Part shown: positions 25,902-37,767 of the stretch, piece by piece
How the letters are laid out: each line of letters opens with the position of its first letter
Numbering within the stretch: the first letter of the stretch is position 1
DNA from: Vespa crabro
Taxonomy: Eukaryota > Arthropoda > Insecta > Hymenoptera > Vespidae
Assembly (NCBI RefSeq): GCF_910589235.1
Contig: NC_060964.1
Coordinates: forward strand, 5,254,492 to 5,318,491
Length of the DNA stretch: 64,000 nucleotides
Reading direction: 5' to 3'
Program-made: the position numbers and the translations under genes
The notes under the pieces: generated by a model
What the model saw: the letters and a program-made list of their open reading frames with translations, nothing else
Database searches by the model: none
What the model was told of the DNA's origin: nothing

Positions 25902-27909
25902 TAAGGGTGCAGGAGTAAGGGTAGGGGTTAAATTTACAATGGGGAACGACTTCCATTGTGTCGAACGGCTTGAGCCGGTTTGGCTTCGTGGGACACACGA
26001 CTGATTTTTCATTTCTGAATAAAATTATGATAATAATGGAGGATGCCAGACCTCAAACCAACGCCATCACCACCACCATCACTACTACTCACGCTTTTCT
26101 ACCACTTTTTCTGACTGCTCCACGTCAACGAGCTCGCCCCGCTTTGTTTTGCTCGAGTCTTTTTTCATCCCCGCTTGATCTCTTTTTCCCTTTAATATAT
26201 GCGACAGTAGATGGCAACGTGCAGAGCATTGCCTCGCGGAAATGAGAGACAGAGTAGAGAAGAGGAGAAAAGTGAAAGGAGGAAACGATCGTGAATTCTA
26301 TTTTGATGGAGAAAGAAAATAATTAAAGAGAATAGACAAGAATTAAGTCTCGACATTTTTGCAACTACGTTGTCGCCTTTCCATTTACGTTCTCACGGGA
26401 TATTATCAGCGCCGGGATAAAAGGTTAAAGAACGAAAAAAATCAAGCCAAGCGATAATTGTCGCTTTAACTGACCGATTGTAATTATCATGAAATTTCAT
26501 TACGATATAGAAAACTTGGCATCACAATGGCTCGAACGACGTCCGATATTCTCGTATTTGTCGTATATAATGTATAAATTAGAATTCGTTTTAAAAAAGT
26601 ACGCATAAAGAATTTCTACGCTTGATACATTGAATTGTGTCAAACAATGATCACCTTACTTAATTGTAATTGATCGAATTTTATTTATCTATCTAGATAG
26701 ACGATTGTTATCCGTTCGATGAGTAATTGTAACATCGAGAAGATTTTACAACCTGAAACGAAGGTATGTAAAAGCGATACGCTGCCCGATTTGTTTGAAA
26801 CGAATCAAAATACACCGATACGATGATCGTAATCGGGTACATTTTAACGGATACGAAGAATGCAAAAACGGTATCGTAAATGGCAACCTTTATGACATCA
26901 ATACTCGTTCCACTCTCGACTTATCGCAAAACATTTTATATAGCGCATTTATCGACGATTTTATCGCGATATACAACGACCAACATAATAACGCGCCAAT
27001 TGTTAAAGTCACTCGATAAGCCGGCCGAAGGCCTTTTATCACTCGATCCTCGAATTGCGCTGCACTAGGTCGAATTTGAGCAAAACACGCGTCCGCGTTT
27101 ATAGAATGAGAGAAAGAGAGTGTGAGTAGGACAAAGAGGATAGAGGGGTGTATGGAGAAGGAAAAGCGGGACCATGGCAAACCGGAGCAATAATTATTTG
27201 AATTTGAACAATGCCGTTGGAGCTAGATTACTAATGAAATTGTCATTTTCAATGATAGCGCCGTAATGGTAGTGAGACTAGCATGCCACTGGCACTTCAT
27301 ATAAATGCAGGATACGTTTTACCTCGGTAGAGCGGAACGGCCGTACTGAACGGAGGATAACAGTGTGAGGAGGATCGGAGGATGGGGTTGTACCAAACGA
27401 AAGCGCCGCTGACCGGACATCGAACTAATAAATATACGAGCATTATTATTTTCATCGGTTGGTGTAATCTGTCGTATTAATTAAATACCGGTTATGACGG
27501 ATAAACCGGAAAACCGCGCGAACGGGCGTTAATATTGGTTTCCCTATCTTTCATGAAATTTGATTTTCGAAGCATCGTTATTTAGCGAGACGAAGATGTT
27601 CTCATTAACGTTACATTCTTTTAAGTAACGTAGGAAGGCTCGTAAAATCATTAGAAACGCCACACGTAATGAGAAAATTAACGATGTACACTTTCAATGC
27701 GTTTTTCATGTCGCTTAGTTCAGTCAGTACGCAAGTTAGGTTGTATAAGTTCCAATTCCAATTACTCTACTAGTGGATAATGACCGGATAGTTGGCAGTC
27801 AACCGGAGCTCACCATAGCGGTCGATTAATTGAAAGGTAAACTTACCAGTCGACTATGACCAGACTTTCAAGAGAGCTGCCACGAAGCTGCGGAACGAAC
27901 GACCGGCTG

Positions 27910-27952
27910 GAGAGAGAGAGGGAGAAAGGGAGAGAGAGAGAAAGAGAAAGAG
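27910..27952. repeat. (GA)n purine tract
   Basis: Short and interrupted by GGG. Confidence 0.88.
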
Positions 27953-28149
27953 CGGAAGGTAGATTGAGGATAGGAGAAGAGAATACAGACATTGGAGAAA
28001 GGGAGCAAGGGAAAATGGAAAGGTAGGTAGAAGTGCTGTTAGTTCGACAACAAGAGGGACGAAGGAATAACGTTTCGTCCGATGATTCCGTCCTGTGTTT
28101 TTGTCTTGACAGAAAAGGGACGGATGAAATTCAAAGATTGCATCGGACC

Positions 28150-28186
28150 ACTTACCTGAAAATAGAAAAGAAACAGTCGGTTAGCT
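28150..28186 (-). promoter_or_regulatory. Candidate recursive splice site (ratchet point), minus strand
   Basis: Read on the minus strand this stretch gives a consensus branch point CTAAC, then a pyrimidine-rich run, then TTTTCAG directly followed by GTAAGT. The junction is between 28156 and 28155. The branch-point A lies about 25 nt before the AG, the normal distance. A 3' splice site fused to a perfect 5' splice site with no exon between them is the definition of a recursive splice site, known from long introns of insects, where a big intron is removed in steps. Two U-rich tracts (28207-28271 and 28421-28490 on the minus-strand transcript) lie just upstream. In a by-eye scan of both strands no other site combined all these parts. 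It would imply a host gene on the minus strand with a long intron here. The alternative is a chance match or an ordinary alternative exon border. Sequence motif: certain; function: inferred. Confidence 0.5.
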
Positions 28187-28206
28187 AAGCTAATACAAAT
28201 AATGAA

Positions 28207-28271
28207 GAAAAAACAAAAAAAAAAAAAAAAAAAAAGAAAGGAAAAAAGAAGAAAAAAGAAAAGAAAAAAGA
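28207..28271. repeat. Adenine-rich tract
   Basis: On the minus-strand transcript this would be a U-rich tract about 50-115 nt before the recursive splice junction at 28156. Confidence 0.9.
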
Positions 28272-28420
28272 ACGAGATTCCATTCGCTCTGGTACAATTC
28301 TTTTCTCAAACATTGTCTCTTAACGGTGTATCTCGGATCGATTATTTACCGAAGGTGAAATGAAGTAATCGAAAAGAACAATAAAAGTTATACACGGGAG
28401 GAAGAATGGTTCGTTTTGTC

Positions 28421-28490
28421 AAAAAAAAAAAGAAAAAAAAAAAGAATAAAATAAAAAATAAAAAAAAAAAAAAAACAAAAGAGAAAAAGA
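28421..28490. repeat. Adenine-rich tract
   Basis: A second A tract about 150 bp from the first; no target-site duplication or retroelement body seen at either. Confidence 0.9.
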
Positions 28491-28499
28491 ATTATAAAT

Positions 28500-30425
28500 T
28501 GTTCATTGAAATGTACGATTAAAAAAGTGAAAAAAGAAAACGATCGAAGTGTGGAATTTGAAAATGAGAGAACGAAACGAAATGAAAGAAAGCTAGAAAC
28601 TAGGAATGAATTAGATACATCGCGAGCTCTTTACTTATTCTCACCGCAAATGTTCTTCCTTCTCGGTTAGACGCTAATTGCGAGAGACCAAATTGATGGT
28701 TTCGCCTGGTAGTCGGTAAAACGATTTTAACTTAACGTCGTCTGATGGATAGATGCAAGATTCCGCCCTTAGTTATCCCTTTTCTTGGCAAGTTTTTTCT
28801 TTTTTACGCCTTCGACGCAACGAAGCCTCAAAGACGGTAAGACGCGTTCTAACATCCTGTAGCTTGACGTCTATCTTCGCGAAGCGATCGCTAATTAGAG
28901 GAATCCTCTCCTAACCGATTAAATAGATACCCTTGTGCTTTTCCCCGATACGCATTTCCGATGGATAATAAAGGCTTTGCTGAATCCTTTGAACCGTTCG
29001 ACAACCATTCGAGAGTGAAAAAAAAAATAAGGGAGGAAACTATTTTACTCTCTCGTTCAATACATTTTTTACGTAATCCCATTCGTTCCTCGCAACGCAG
29101 TCGATTCAGGAGAGCTTTCGCGAGAATGAGATTGACTTTATTGTCGGTGAAAGTAGCAAAGAGGGGTCGAGAACGAAACGATTAATAACGTTCGAGGGTG
29201 AGTTCTGTGTTTGACGGTGAATCCCTTCTTCGTCTTCTTCTACTTCTTATTCCTGCTCTTGTTACTGCTCCACCTTCTCCTTCTTCTAACTCTTATTCGT
29301 TGTCCCACACCAACTTCGTAAAATTATAGGGCGCAAACGGGAACGAGTAGACCGACGTGGAAAAGCTTGCAACTTTGAAATTGAAGAGCTGCTGCGATAG
29401 CGGTTTATTGCTTCATCATCGTGTTAATTATCGCTTCATCATCGGCCTACCGTCTCTTTTAATTAGACCCTCGTATTAACTAGTCCCTCGCTAGAAAATG
29501 CATGTAATCGACGCTGATTAACAACCGCTTGTGTTACGATATGAGGAATCTGGATATTTTGTGAAGAGATTCGGAATCGTTACTGCTATTAAATCTTTGT
29601 CGAAATTAATTCATATATATTTTGAGGATTATCCTAATATTATATAATAAGAATGAAATATTTAATTTTTGCAAATTGTTATCTCGTTAATCATTTAAAC
29701 AGCACTCTGGGTCATAAAAACGAGTTACTTTATATGAAACGAGCTGCGGTATGGGCGTCGTCAAAACCCATAGTTCTATCTCTCAATTATCAGAGTTTTA
29801 ATTAGCAAGATTGTATCCTTTGACTGATTCATAATTCAGCAACCGTTTCTCCTTTGTCGCACATTCAAATGCAATATCCTTTTCTCAATAAATGCAAATC
29901 CATTGTATATTCTTAAATACATTAAGTCTTTCTTAAAATGACTTTGTAAATAATATCGTGCATAGAAACTACGACGTTATCAAGTTTGTCATTATTTTTA
30001 ATTAATAATTTTCTCACCTTGTTTCTGTGGTGAAAGGGACACGAACAATTTATTTTCTGCATAGAGTTATCAACGCTATTCTACAAGTATCATTGTTAAA
30101 TATAATAAAGTTCGATAGATAATACAAATAAGACAATATTTAACAATACTCTTATTTTACTTGAATCATAGAAATTCACTATTATTCTTTCGGCTTTATT
30201 TTTTCAAAGCCGTCGATAGAACTTTTTTTTTTCCTTTTTCAAACTACCCTTTGTTTATTATCCATCCATAGCTGGAGATATTCTATGACGCGAAGCTTCA
30301 ATATCTTTGCACAATCGGATACGCGGTAGTCCGGACTATCGAATAGCCATTGTTATCTCTCGTCGGAGTGCGATCTATTTTTGGCGGTTAATGGAGTTTC
30401 AGTAGAGTGAATGAGAGCAAGTGAC

Positions 30426-30456
<31 letters not shown>

Positions 30457-31080
30457 ATTGGTGTGTGTATGTGACAAAGGTTAAAAAAGCAGAAAAAGCG
30501 TGCGAGAAAGAGAAGACCGCGTGAGTAAACATGTTTCAGCCAATCCACGCTCGATTCCACAGTTTTCGCATCTCTTTCTGATTAAACCTTCCCATATAGA
30601 ACCATGGTCGCACATACGAGAGAAAGAGAGAGAAAGTGGATCGAGAGGTTGGCCAATGTGACAATTTTTATCGATGTAGTGGACCATCCTATCCTATAGT
30701 AGAGCGAAATTAATCGGGATTCGATCCTATCCTAACCAACACAAATTGAAGAATGATTTTAGAAACTAATTTCGCATAATTACTATCAGTAAACAAAATC
30801 CAAGTCAACATTACAAAAGTATTTATTAAAGCGAAATGCCATCTCAAATATAAATATTTAACTAGTTAGATATTAAGCGTCAGCTTGTTTACTTATTAAC
30901 GTATTGCAAATAGAAATCATAAATAGAAAAGAAAAAAAAACTCTTTAATCGTATATATGCAAGCGCGTGATTCCATTAACCTCATGAATCAAAATTCTCG
31001 ACATTTTTACGTTCCTTATCGGGGCTTTTTGCACCAGCGAAAGGTGCAAAAGTCAAGTTAATTCTCGCAATCGTTACGAG
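28500..31080. other. Gene-free stretch
   Basis: AT-rich unique DNA, one GA array. Nothing recognisable. Confidence 0.6.
30430..30456. repeat. (GA)n array
   Basis: 27 bp, pure, followed by a short GTGTGTATGTG. Confidence 0.9.
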
Positions 31081-31119
31081 GTCAGTGAACTTTGAACTAT
31101 TCGCCTACTCTTTGGTCTT

Positions 31120-31134
31120 TGTCGTCATCGTCTA

Positions 31135-31195
<61 letters not shown>

Positions 31196-31196
31196 C
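31120..31196. repeat. (GTC)n trinucleotide array
   Basis: An almost perfect GTC/CGT array of about 20 units, with one ATC and one TAC interruption near the left edge. It is the reverse complement of the array at 31404-31521. All frames through it are open (poly-V, poly-S, poly-R or, on the minus strand, poly-D), which accounts for long spurious open frames here. Confidence 0.92.
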
Positions 31197-31403
31197 TCGA
31201 ACGAGTGAGCAAAAGAGTGAGTTCGTATAAGTACATACCTATTCATCGAAAAACGACTGGCACGTAGGCGAGTGGACGTGAAGCAAGTATAGAAAGAAGA
31301 GAAGGGAGCCGAGCGAGAACGAGGGAATATGGAGGCATATATGAGCTCGCTGGTAGAGGTGAATATCTGGAGGGTGTGAAAGAGTGCAGAGCTGTGCGAA
31401 ACG

Positions 31404-31443
31404 AGACGACGACGACGACGATGACGATGACGATGACGACAAA

Positions 31444-31494
<51 letters not shown>

Positions 31495-31521
31495 AAAGAC
31501 GACGACGATGACGATGACGAC
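31404..31521. repeat. (GAC)n trinucleotide array with GAT and AAAGAC interruptions
   Basis: A GAC/ACG array of roughly 35 units broken by GATGAC steps and two AAAGAC insertions placed nearly symmetrically around the pure core. It faces the (GTC)n array about 200 bp to its left, so a transcript of either strand could fold the two together. Confidence 0.92.
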
Positions 31522-31995
31522 AGCAACGATGGCAGTAGCGATGCGATATACGCGACAATATGGAACGAGAAGGTAAAAGAAAGGTCGATGGTATATGATG
31601 GCAGTGGTAGTAACGATGGTGGGGATAGCAGCGCTCCAACGTAACTCTAAAAAACAGAAATGCATGCGTGCCTCGATTGTTCTCCCTTCATTCTAGTATA
31701 TATACTTGAATATATATTATATACATAGAAATGTACGACATCGGCACGTGTGCGTGACATCACCGTTATAGCAGTTGACGTTCCAACGAACGATGGTTGA
31801 TTCGTTTATCAGCTTTAGAATCGTTGAGAAAATGGATGATTTTTTAACCCCACTTATTCTCATATCGTCCTCTCGCACCTGGCTTACTTCCGTTTCGATG
31901 CTACTTATAATCATCCATCTTGTTCGTACCACACGTCTCAGAATATCGTGAAAAAGGAAAATATAAAGAGAGAAAGAACGAAAAATCTACAGAGA

Positions 31996-31998
<3 letters not shown>

Positions 31999-32054
<56 letters not shown>
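31999..32054. repeat. (GA)n array
   Basis: Pure for about 52 bp; followed after 30 bp by a T-rich tract at 32082-32120. Confidence 0.94.
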
Positions 32055-32057
<3 letters not shown>

Positions 32058-32559
32058 AGAGCACGGTATCGTAATCTATCTAATTTTTTATTTCTTTTCC
32101 TTTTTTTTTCCTTTTCTCACTTTTTGTCCTTTCCTTGCTCAGAATATTTTATCGAAAGCGTTATTTTGCAAAAATACTCGAGAAATGCAAAAAGTGTTTT
32201 TAACATGAATATTAAAGATGAAGAACATTTTCTTTTTCAATACTTTTATAACTAACGCAACGTGATATGGCTGGTTGAATTTTTATTCGACTTTATGACT
32301 ATGTTACCTCTTAGAATTTTGTGGCAACTGATGAGAGAAATGACGAAGAAAAGAGAGAGCTATCGAAGAGTCTGAGTTTTACCCATGAGGGAGTTTAATT
32401 TCAACAGAGTACGACGCAGTACAACGACTAAGGAGAATAAAGGTGAATCTATGGCTCGTTAACGACACTAGCCAAACGCGAGAAAGAGAACGGGCTTATA
32501 TAAGCGGAGTATGTTAGAACGGTTCTCGGAGGTCCCGTCGAGGCTGTCATTTTCCGGTA

Positions 32560-32584
32560 CTTCGGCAAATCCCATTTGCCGGAG
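32560..32584. repeat. Short perfect hairpin in a CpG-rich stretch
   Basis: Arms CGGCAAAT (32563-32570) and ATTTGCCG (32574-32581) with a 3-nt loop; the stem extends to 11 pairs if one G-T pair is allowed. It sits in a repeat-free GC-rich patch, 32450-32640, about 60 bp downstream of the palindromic TATA-like motif CTTATATAAG near 32496. Confidence 0.55.
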
Positions 32585-33530
32585 CACACTCTATGGCGCC
32601 GGTTGTGCGCGTATATTTTCGACATAGTCACTCGGGAAAATGAAAGAAAAGGAAGAGTTCGGACTTATTGCTACTGACTAACTCGTACAATCTTCCCTCC
32701 CGGATAAAAATATATTTTATCTTTGTTCCATTCGTGAAACCAGGTGGATCTTGCTAACTCTTTTACCAAAAGAAAATACTCTCGAGTTTGCTATACGAGA
32801 AATAGAAAATATGCATGATCTCTTTATCTTTCTCTCCATTATAATTTTTTTTTTTTTAAATGTAAATCTTTTCAATATCTAATATTATATGTTTCAATTT
32901 GATTAAAAATCAATTTAAATCATTCCTTTATTATTATTCACTTATTAATTAATAACGGGGAAAAACATTTATTTAAGTAATTCTTTTACGATATTGAAGG
33001 TGTAACTCGTGTGAAAACGAGCAATAGCTTTGTAACGATATATATGAGACCACCGAGACGCTCTATTCGATACGCTTTCGAGAAAATGGCTTTCGACGAG
33101 CGACCTTTTACACTTTACACCCTATAGTTCGGCTTCTTTCTTCATGGCTTATTAAATCTATTTTATTATATCGATCATAATAAGACAATATAAACGTGCT
33201 CAAGTACGGGCTCTAAGGACTAATTCGATTATAAGTGTATTCGAACTATCGATTCGATAGTGCTTATTTTGCATCGAAAATATTATCAAACCTTCCGTAT
33301 GTGATACGGTCAACGGGTAAACATATTTGTTTTCCGCGGAAAATTTCGTTCCAATATGTTCGTATCCCGTTAATGAATATTTTCCAACGGTGGATGTTCA
33401 CTCGACGATTTTTCAAAGTCCCATCACCAAGCTATTTTCCAAAATAACCATACGCGTATATGCCCCTACACCGAATACCGGACGGAATATGAGCGTCATA
33501 TTTTTCGTTCCGTACGCAATCTGTCGCTGT

Positions 33531-33538
33531 CTCTCTTT

Positions 33539-33574
<36 letters not shown>

Positions 33575-33581
33575 TCTCTCT
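33531..33581. repeat. (CT)n array
   Basis: Pure for about 26 bp. A (GA)n tract of 23 bp lies at 33894-33916. Confidence 0.92.
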
Positions 33582-35040
33582 TCCTCTATGCGAGATCGCA
33601 TCGTACGGGTGGCTCGTCAAAAAGTTTAATTTAGCCATCAAGTAGAGAAAAAAGAAAGAGTTAAATATAATTCTTTCCTTCCGACCACTTCTTTATTATT
33701 CGTACATCGTATCCTGCATATGACATTATAACATCGTGTTTTCTCTCGGTATACACAATCTACTTGTTTAATTAGAAGAATTTTATTTGCCATATATAAA
33801 TCTGCAGTAAACTATAAATGCTGTTAACGTAAGTATGCATTATACGATAAATTTTATATATCGAAAATATAGAAGGAATGACGAAAAAAGGAAAGAGAGA
33901 GAGAGAGAGAGAGAGACTACGCTCTGAAATGAATATTTCAAATATTTCAAAAATATTTCAATAATGTTTGTACTGTATCTTGAAATTGAATCCATCGAGA
34001 AATCTTATGCATTGTAATCGACAGGAGAATTATATTAATAAATACAATGGACGATATTCTTCTAGATGGTGGACCGGGAAGGACAAATTCTTGCTATAAT
34101 ATAAGTTGCGGAAGCCGTCGTCGGCTGTACATAAAGGTAGGCATGCATATGTATATGGTATGCTAACAAGGGCGCAAGGTCTTCCCGAGAAGACGAAGAC
34201 GTAGCCGCAGCCACGCCCGTATATTTCGGATGCAGAATCCTCGGTATCTAAGTGGTTCCTTGCTCGTAAGTCGGCGGTCTGCCATCTCATTTGCATAATT
34301 GAAACCACTCAAAACAATTGGACGCGGATTAGTGAAATTCGGAGCTCCTTGGCGGAAACGGCTATCCGTTTTTCTGCCCTCGCAAATATATTCCCTTTTC
34401 TACGTGAAATCTATGATGGAGGCGACACAGTGACGAAGGAGGATGCGACATTTTTCAACGGACTGAAATAGCCAAGGGTTAAGGATCGGTTTCGTTGAAA
34501 GAAAAACTGAGTCGAGTTCCGCATGAATATCACGACGAACGATATCTCTTTTGCTTTTTGTGAAATTAAAAAAGAAGATAAAAAAAAGAAAAAAGAAAAG
34601 AAGGTAGAAAAAAGAGTTTACTCAGGGATATGGCAGGGGACAATTTAATGACTACTGTCAAGAAAAGAAACGACGACGAGGATGAGGACGACGTGAAGGA
34701 GGAGAGCGGAGTTTGAAAAGTCATTCGTAGTTGCAAGCTTGAAAAATCGTCTCGTCTTCATGATTTTAACTGCTGCCTACTAAATCTAAGCTTTATACAG
34801 GTAAAGCTCGCACACACAGAGTCTGCTGGCCGATGCAAAGAAGAAATAACGTACCGACGGGGCGCGACTTGTCGCGTTCGTTCTAACACACATGAGCATA
34901 TGGTTACGTGAGTGTATGCTCTCATGCTCGCACTGAGAGAGGTAACGCAGAGGGGGATGAATTTACATGTCGTTCGCGCTCTCGGCCACGTACACGTTCT
35001 CGCATAGAAAAGTGAAGCGAAAAGGGGAGACAGAGGCGAA

Positions 35041-35075
35041 GAGAAGAGAAAAAGAGAAAGAGAGAGAAAGAGAGA
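35041..35075. repeat. (GA)n purine tract
   Basis: Interrupted by AAAA and AAA. Confidence 0.85.
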
Positions 35076-35261
35076 CGACAAGCGTGCATGTATGTCGGGG
35101 GTCTTCGAGGTTTATTGGTGGGTGTGCCAATTTACACGCGTTTTGTTCTGCCTACAACAAAAGGTGCGAGAGAGGAAGGTTGAATAAGGGTGTGCGAGGG
35201 AGAGGCGGAAGAACGTGTGTGTATGTATGTGTGTATATATCTCTAAGAGTGAAAAAGACCT

Positions 35262-35265
35262 AGAG

Positions 35266-35299
<34 letters not shown>

Positions 35300-35333
35300 G
35301 GAGAGAGTGAGAGAGAGAGGAGAGAGAGGGAGA
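35262..35333. repeat. (GAAA)n to (GA)n array
   Basis: Four GAAA units, then GA with GGG and GTGA steps. Confidence 0.92.
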
Positions 35334-36030
35334 ACAAACACAAAGGTTCAACGACGAGCAGAGACACGCCGAGAGTGGTTGCCTGGTTGACGCACTGAGT
35401 TCTTCGTTCAAGCATGACGAAGACGGATAAGGATAAAAGAGAGAGAGAAGGGAAAAAGCGAGGTTTTACAGGAAAGGTTGCTTCGACTGTTTCTAATGTA
35501 TACGCTCTTCTGTTCCATCGTTCATTACTGTTACGAGTCGAGACGTAACGAGTTCCAACCGAGATCGTTGAATCTTTATCTTTCATCTTTTTTGTAAATA
35601 TGGATACTGCCGCGTTTCCAATATTTTCAAGTTCCAATACTAGTCCTGATACCGGGAATTGTATCATGTTCATAATCTATATACCTATCTGTATAGGAAA
35701 ATACTGTACAGTATTTCGATAAATCGAAGAAGAATACAATCGATGTGTCTTTTTTCGATCGAAAAATAGTATTTCGTTCGATAACAAAACTGAAATCAGT
35801 TGAAACGATTTTAACGTTAATGGAAATCCGAGAGTCGTTATTGGTTACGATTGCGGGGGTATACGCGCTCGATTAAACGTCATTACCATTCCCCGGCTTA
35901 ATTACGACAACTACGCGCACGAGACTCGTTCCTATGGTTTGTTAACGGCGATGGTTGCGATCCAATCTTTTAATTTCAAAGTAAATGAATTATTTCTCCG
36001 AATGTCGCTTCATGTAGTTCTGTTAGAGAC

Positions 36031-36081
36031 AGACAGAGAGAAAGAGAAAGAGAGTGAGAGAGAAAGAGAGAGAGAGAGAGA
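36031..36081. repeat. (GA)n array
   Basis: Begins as ACAGACAGAGAG and becomes pure at the right edge. Confidence 0.9.
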
Positions 36082-37454
36082 TCATGCTTTGTTGAGAAAA
36101 GGTAAAAGAGGAACAAAAGCATTTTGCGAGGACGCCGACCGTGATTACACCGAAAGGCAATAAACCAATTCGTCTTATTACTCCCTGTCGCAATTACTGC
36201 CGTCCTTGTTGAACGACGATAGCGATTATGATGGTCGAGCGACGCTTTGCTCGCGGCTTTACGCTTCGTTTTTCCAATGCTTTTCTAGAACGTTACTAGC
36301 CTCGCCTCGTGCACGGATTTATGTCGGGACTTTGCGAGCGGCCAGTCGGAAAGATAATAGAAATGACGATGCCAGTTATATTCGATCCCCTCCTATACGT
36401 AGACGGAAGAATTATGTTCTTATCGAAAAGCAATAGAAAATTTTTACAACTAGATACTTTCAAAGGAGAATTTACTTTTTACATTAAAATTGATCACTTG
36501 GTTCCATCTTACGTTCGTTCTTTCGCATAATTATTACAACCAAAATGATTACGCGCTTGTGGACTGCAAACGTAGACCGTTTCGCAGTTATTAAATTCAT
36601 CGAGATTTCCATGATGATGCAGCTGCATGTATTCGTGACGACCTAGTATTCGTAAGTTCCACGGAGGTTCTTCGCGAAAAGGTTAACGTACTGTCACGAC
36701 CGACTTGTATAAAGCGGCACGATAAAGAGGTTGCTTTGACGTTACGGGAATAAAGGATTATGTCTATTAACGTTCTGGGAGATTAAAAAGGAAAGAAAAA
36801 AGAGGTCAGGACAGAGTGACGTAGCTTACGCTGCACGAAATCGCGATTCACGCCTGAAATTTTCATGATGCTTGCTTGGTACGTTCTTACATACATACAT
36901 CGAGATATCCATCGGCCGATAATAAACGTGACACTTGACCTATTTAGAATTCTAAAGACACTATAGTTGAGTCGATTAGAAGAGATAGGATATTCTGAGG
37001 GATAAGAGAAACCAACCAAAAAATAGTTACCTTATCATCTTACATCCTGTATTTTATTAGGAGATAATACGTAGGTTTGTTCGTTGAGTTTTGCGATAAT
37101 AGACCGTTTCTACGATAAAGTAATGGTTGGGGTAAAACATTCTCGTAGTAGAAACGCTTACGTAGTAGTATTGAATTGAAGATGATAATATTAATTGGAA
37201 GATTGGGGAAAGGCGGTCGATCGATAAAAATACTGGAGTTCGTTGCAAACGTAAATCCTAGCGAATTAGAGAGCGATATCGCGAGAAAATCGTTAGAGGT
37301 CGATGGCAAATGAAGGCGGTACCGGCTCAAAGCCGGATATCGAAGGGCTTGGTTTTACGTAAGACTACCAAGAGGTAGCCTCCAAGATACACCGGTAGCA
37401 ATCGTTCGAAACAGCATGGAGAGCCCGATATTACCTTAGCCATAATTAGGTGGT

Positions 37455-37495
37455 AACAGTTAGTAGGTTTACTACTACCTTCGAAGTAGTAGTTA
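37455..37495. repeat. Symmetrical GTAGTAG / CTACTAC element
   Basis: Arms ACTACTAC (37471-37478) and GTAGTAGT (37486-37493) flank CTTCGAA. Just to the left, TAACAGTTAGTAG resembles the right arm with its TTACAG tail, so the same short word occurs in direct and inverted order within 40 bp. It lies in a repeat-poor stretch of 37300-37520. Confidence 0.5.
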
Positions 37496-37674
37496 CAGTT
37501 TATCGCGTGCAGTTAACTCACACCGTTCTCTATTTTGTCCCCCTTCTCAGTTTCGTTCTCTTTCTCTTCTCCTTGTTCTCCTAACTTCTAGCTTAGCTTT
37601 TGGTGCACCTACAGGAAACCACAACCAGAAGAGACAAGTTACCCGTTGACCGAGAGACCTTCCAGTTTCCTCCC

Positions 37675-37706
37675 TCTTTCTCTCTCTCTCTTTCTTTCTC
37701 TTTCTA

Positions 37707-37767
<61 letters not shown>
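37675..37767. repeat. (CT)n array
   Basis: One of the longest here; pure from about 37710 to 37765. Confidence 0.95.

Larger units (their letters stand above)
23000..27900. other. Repeat-poor stretch, possible conserved non-coding DNA
   Basis: The part of the window with fewest microsatellites. 23330-23480 and 27180-27320 mix homeodomain-type TAAT words, a GTAAAC word and CpG-rich sequence. No coding signal beyond short frames. Confidence 0.5.

Noticed and set aside
26697..26763. Possible exon between an acceptor-like TCTAG and a GAAG|GTATGT donor
   Set aside because: All three frames contain a stop within 67 bp, so it cannot be coding; a non-coding exon has no other support.
31097..31665. 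Minus-strand frames of 180 and 140 codons
   Set aside because: Poly-R, poly-V, poly-S and poly-D come from the trinucleotide arrays in different frames; no unique domain.
34000..34022. ATGCATTGTAATCGAC resembling microRNA-33
   Set aside because: Mismatches fall in the mature sequence and there is no opposing arm to form a precursor.
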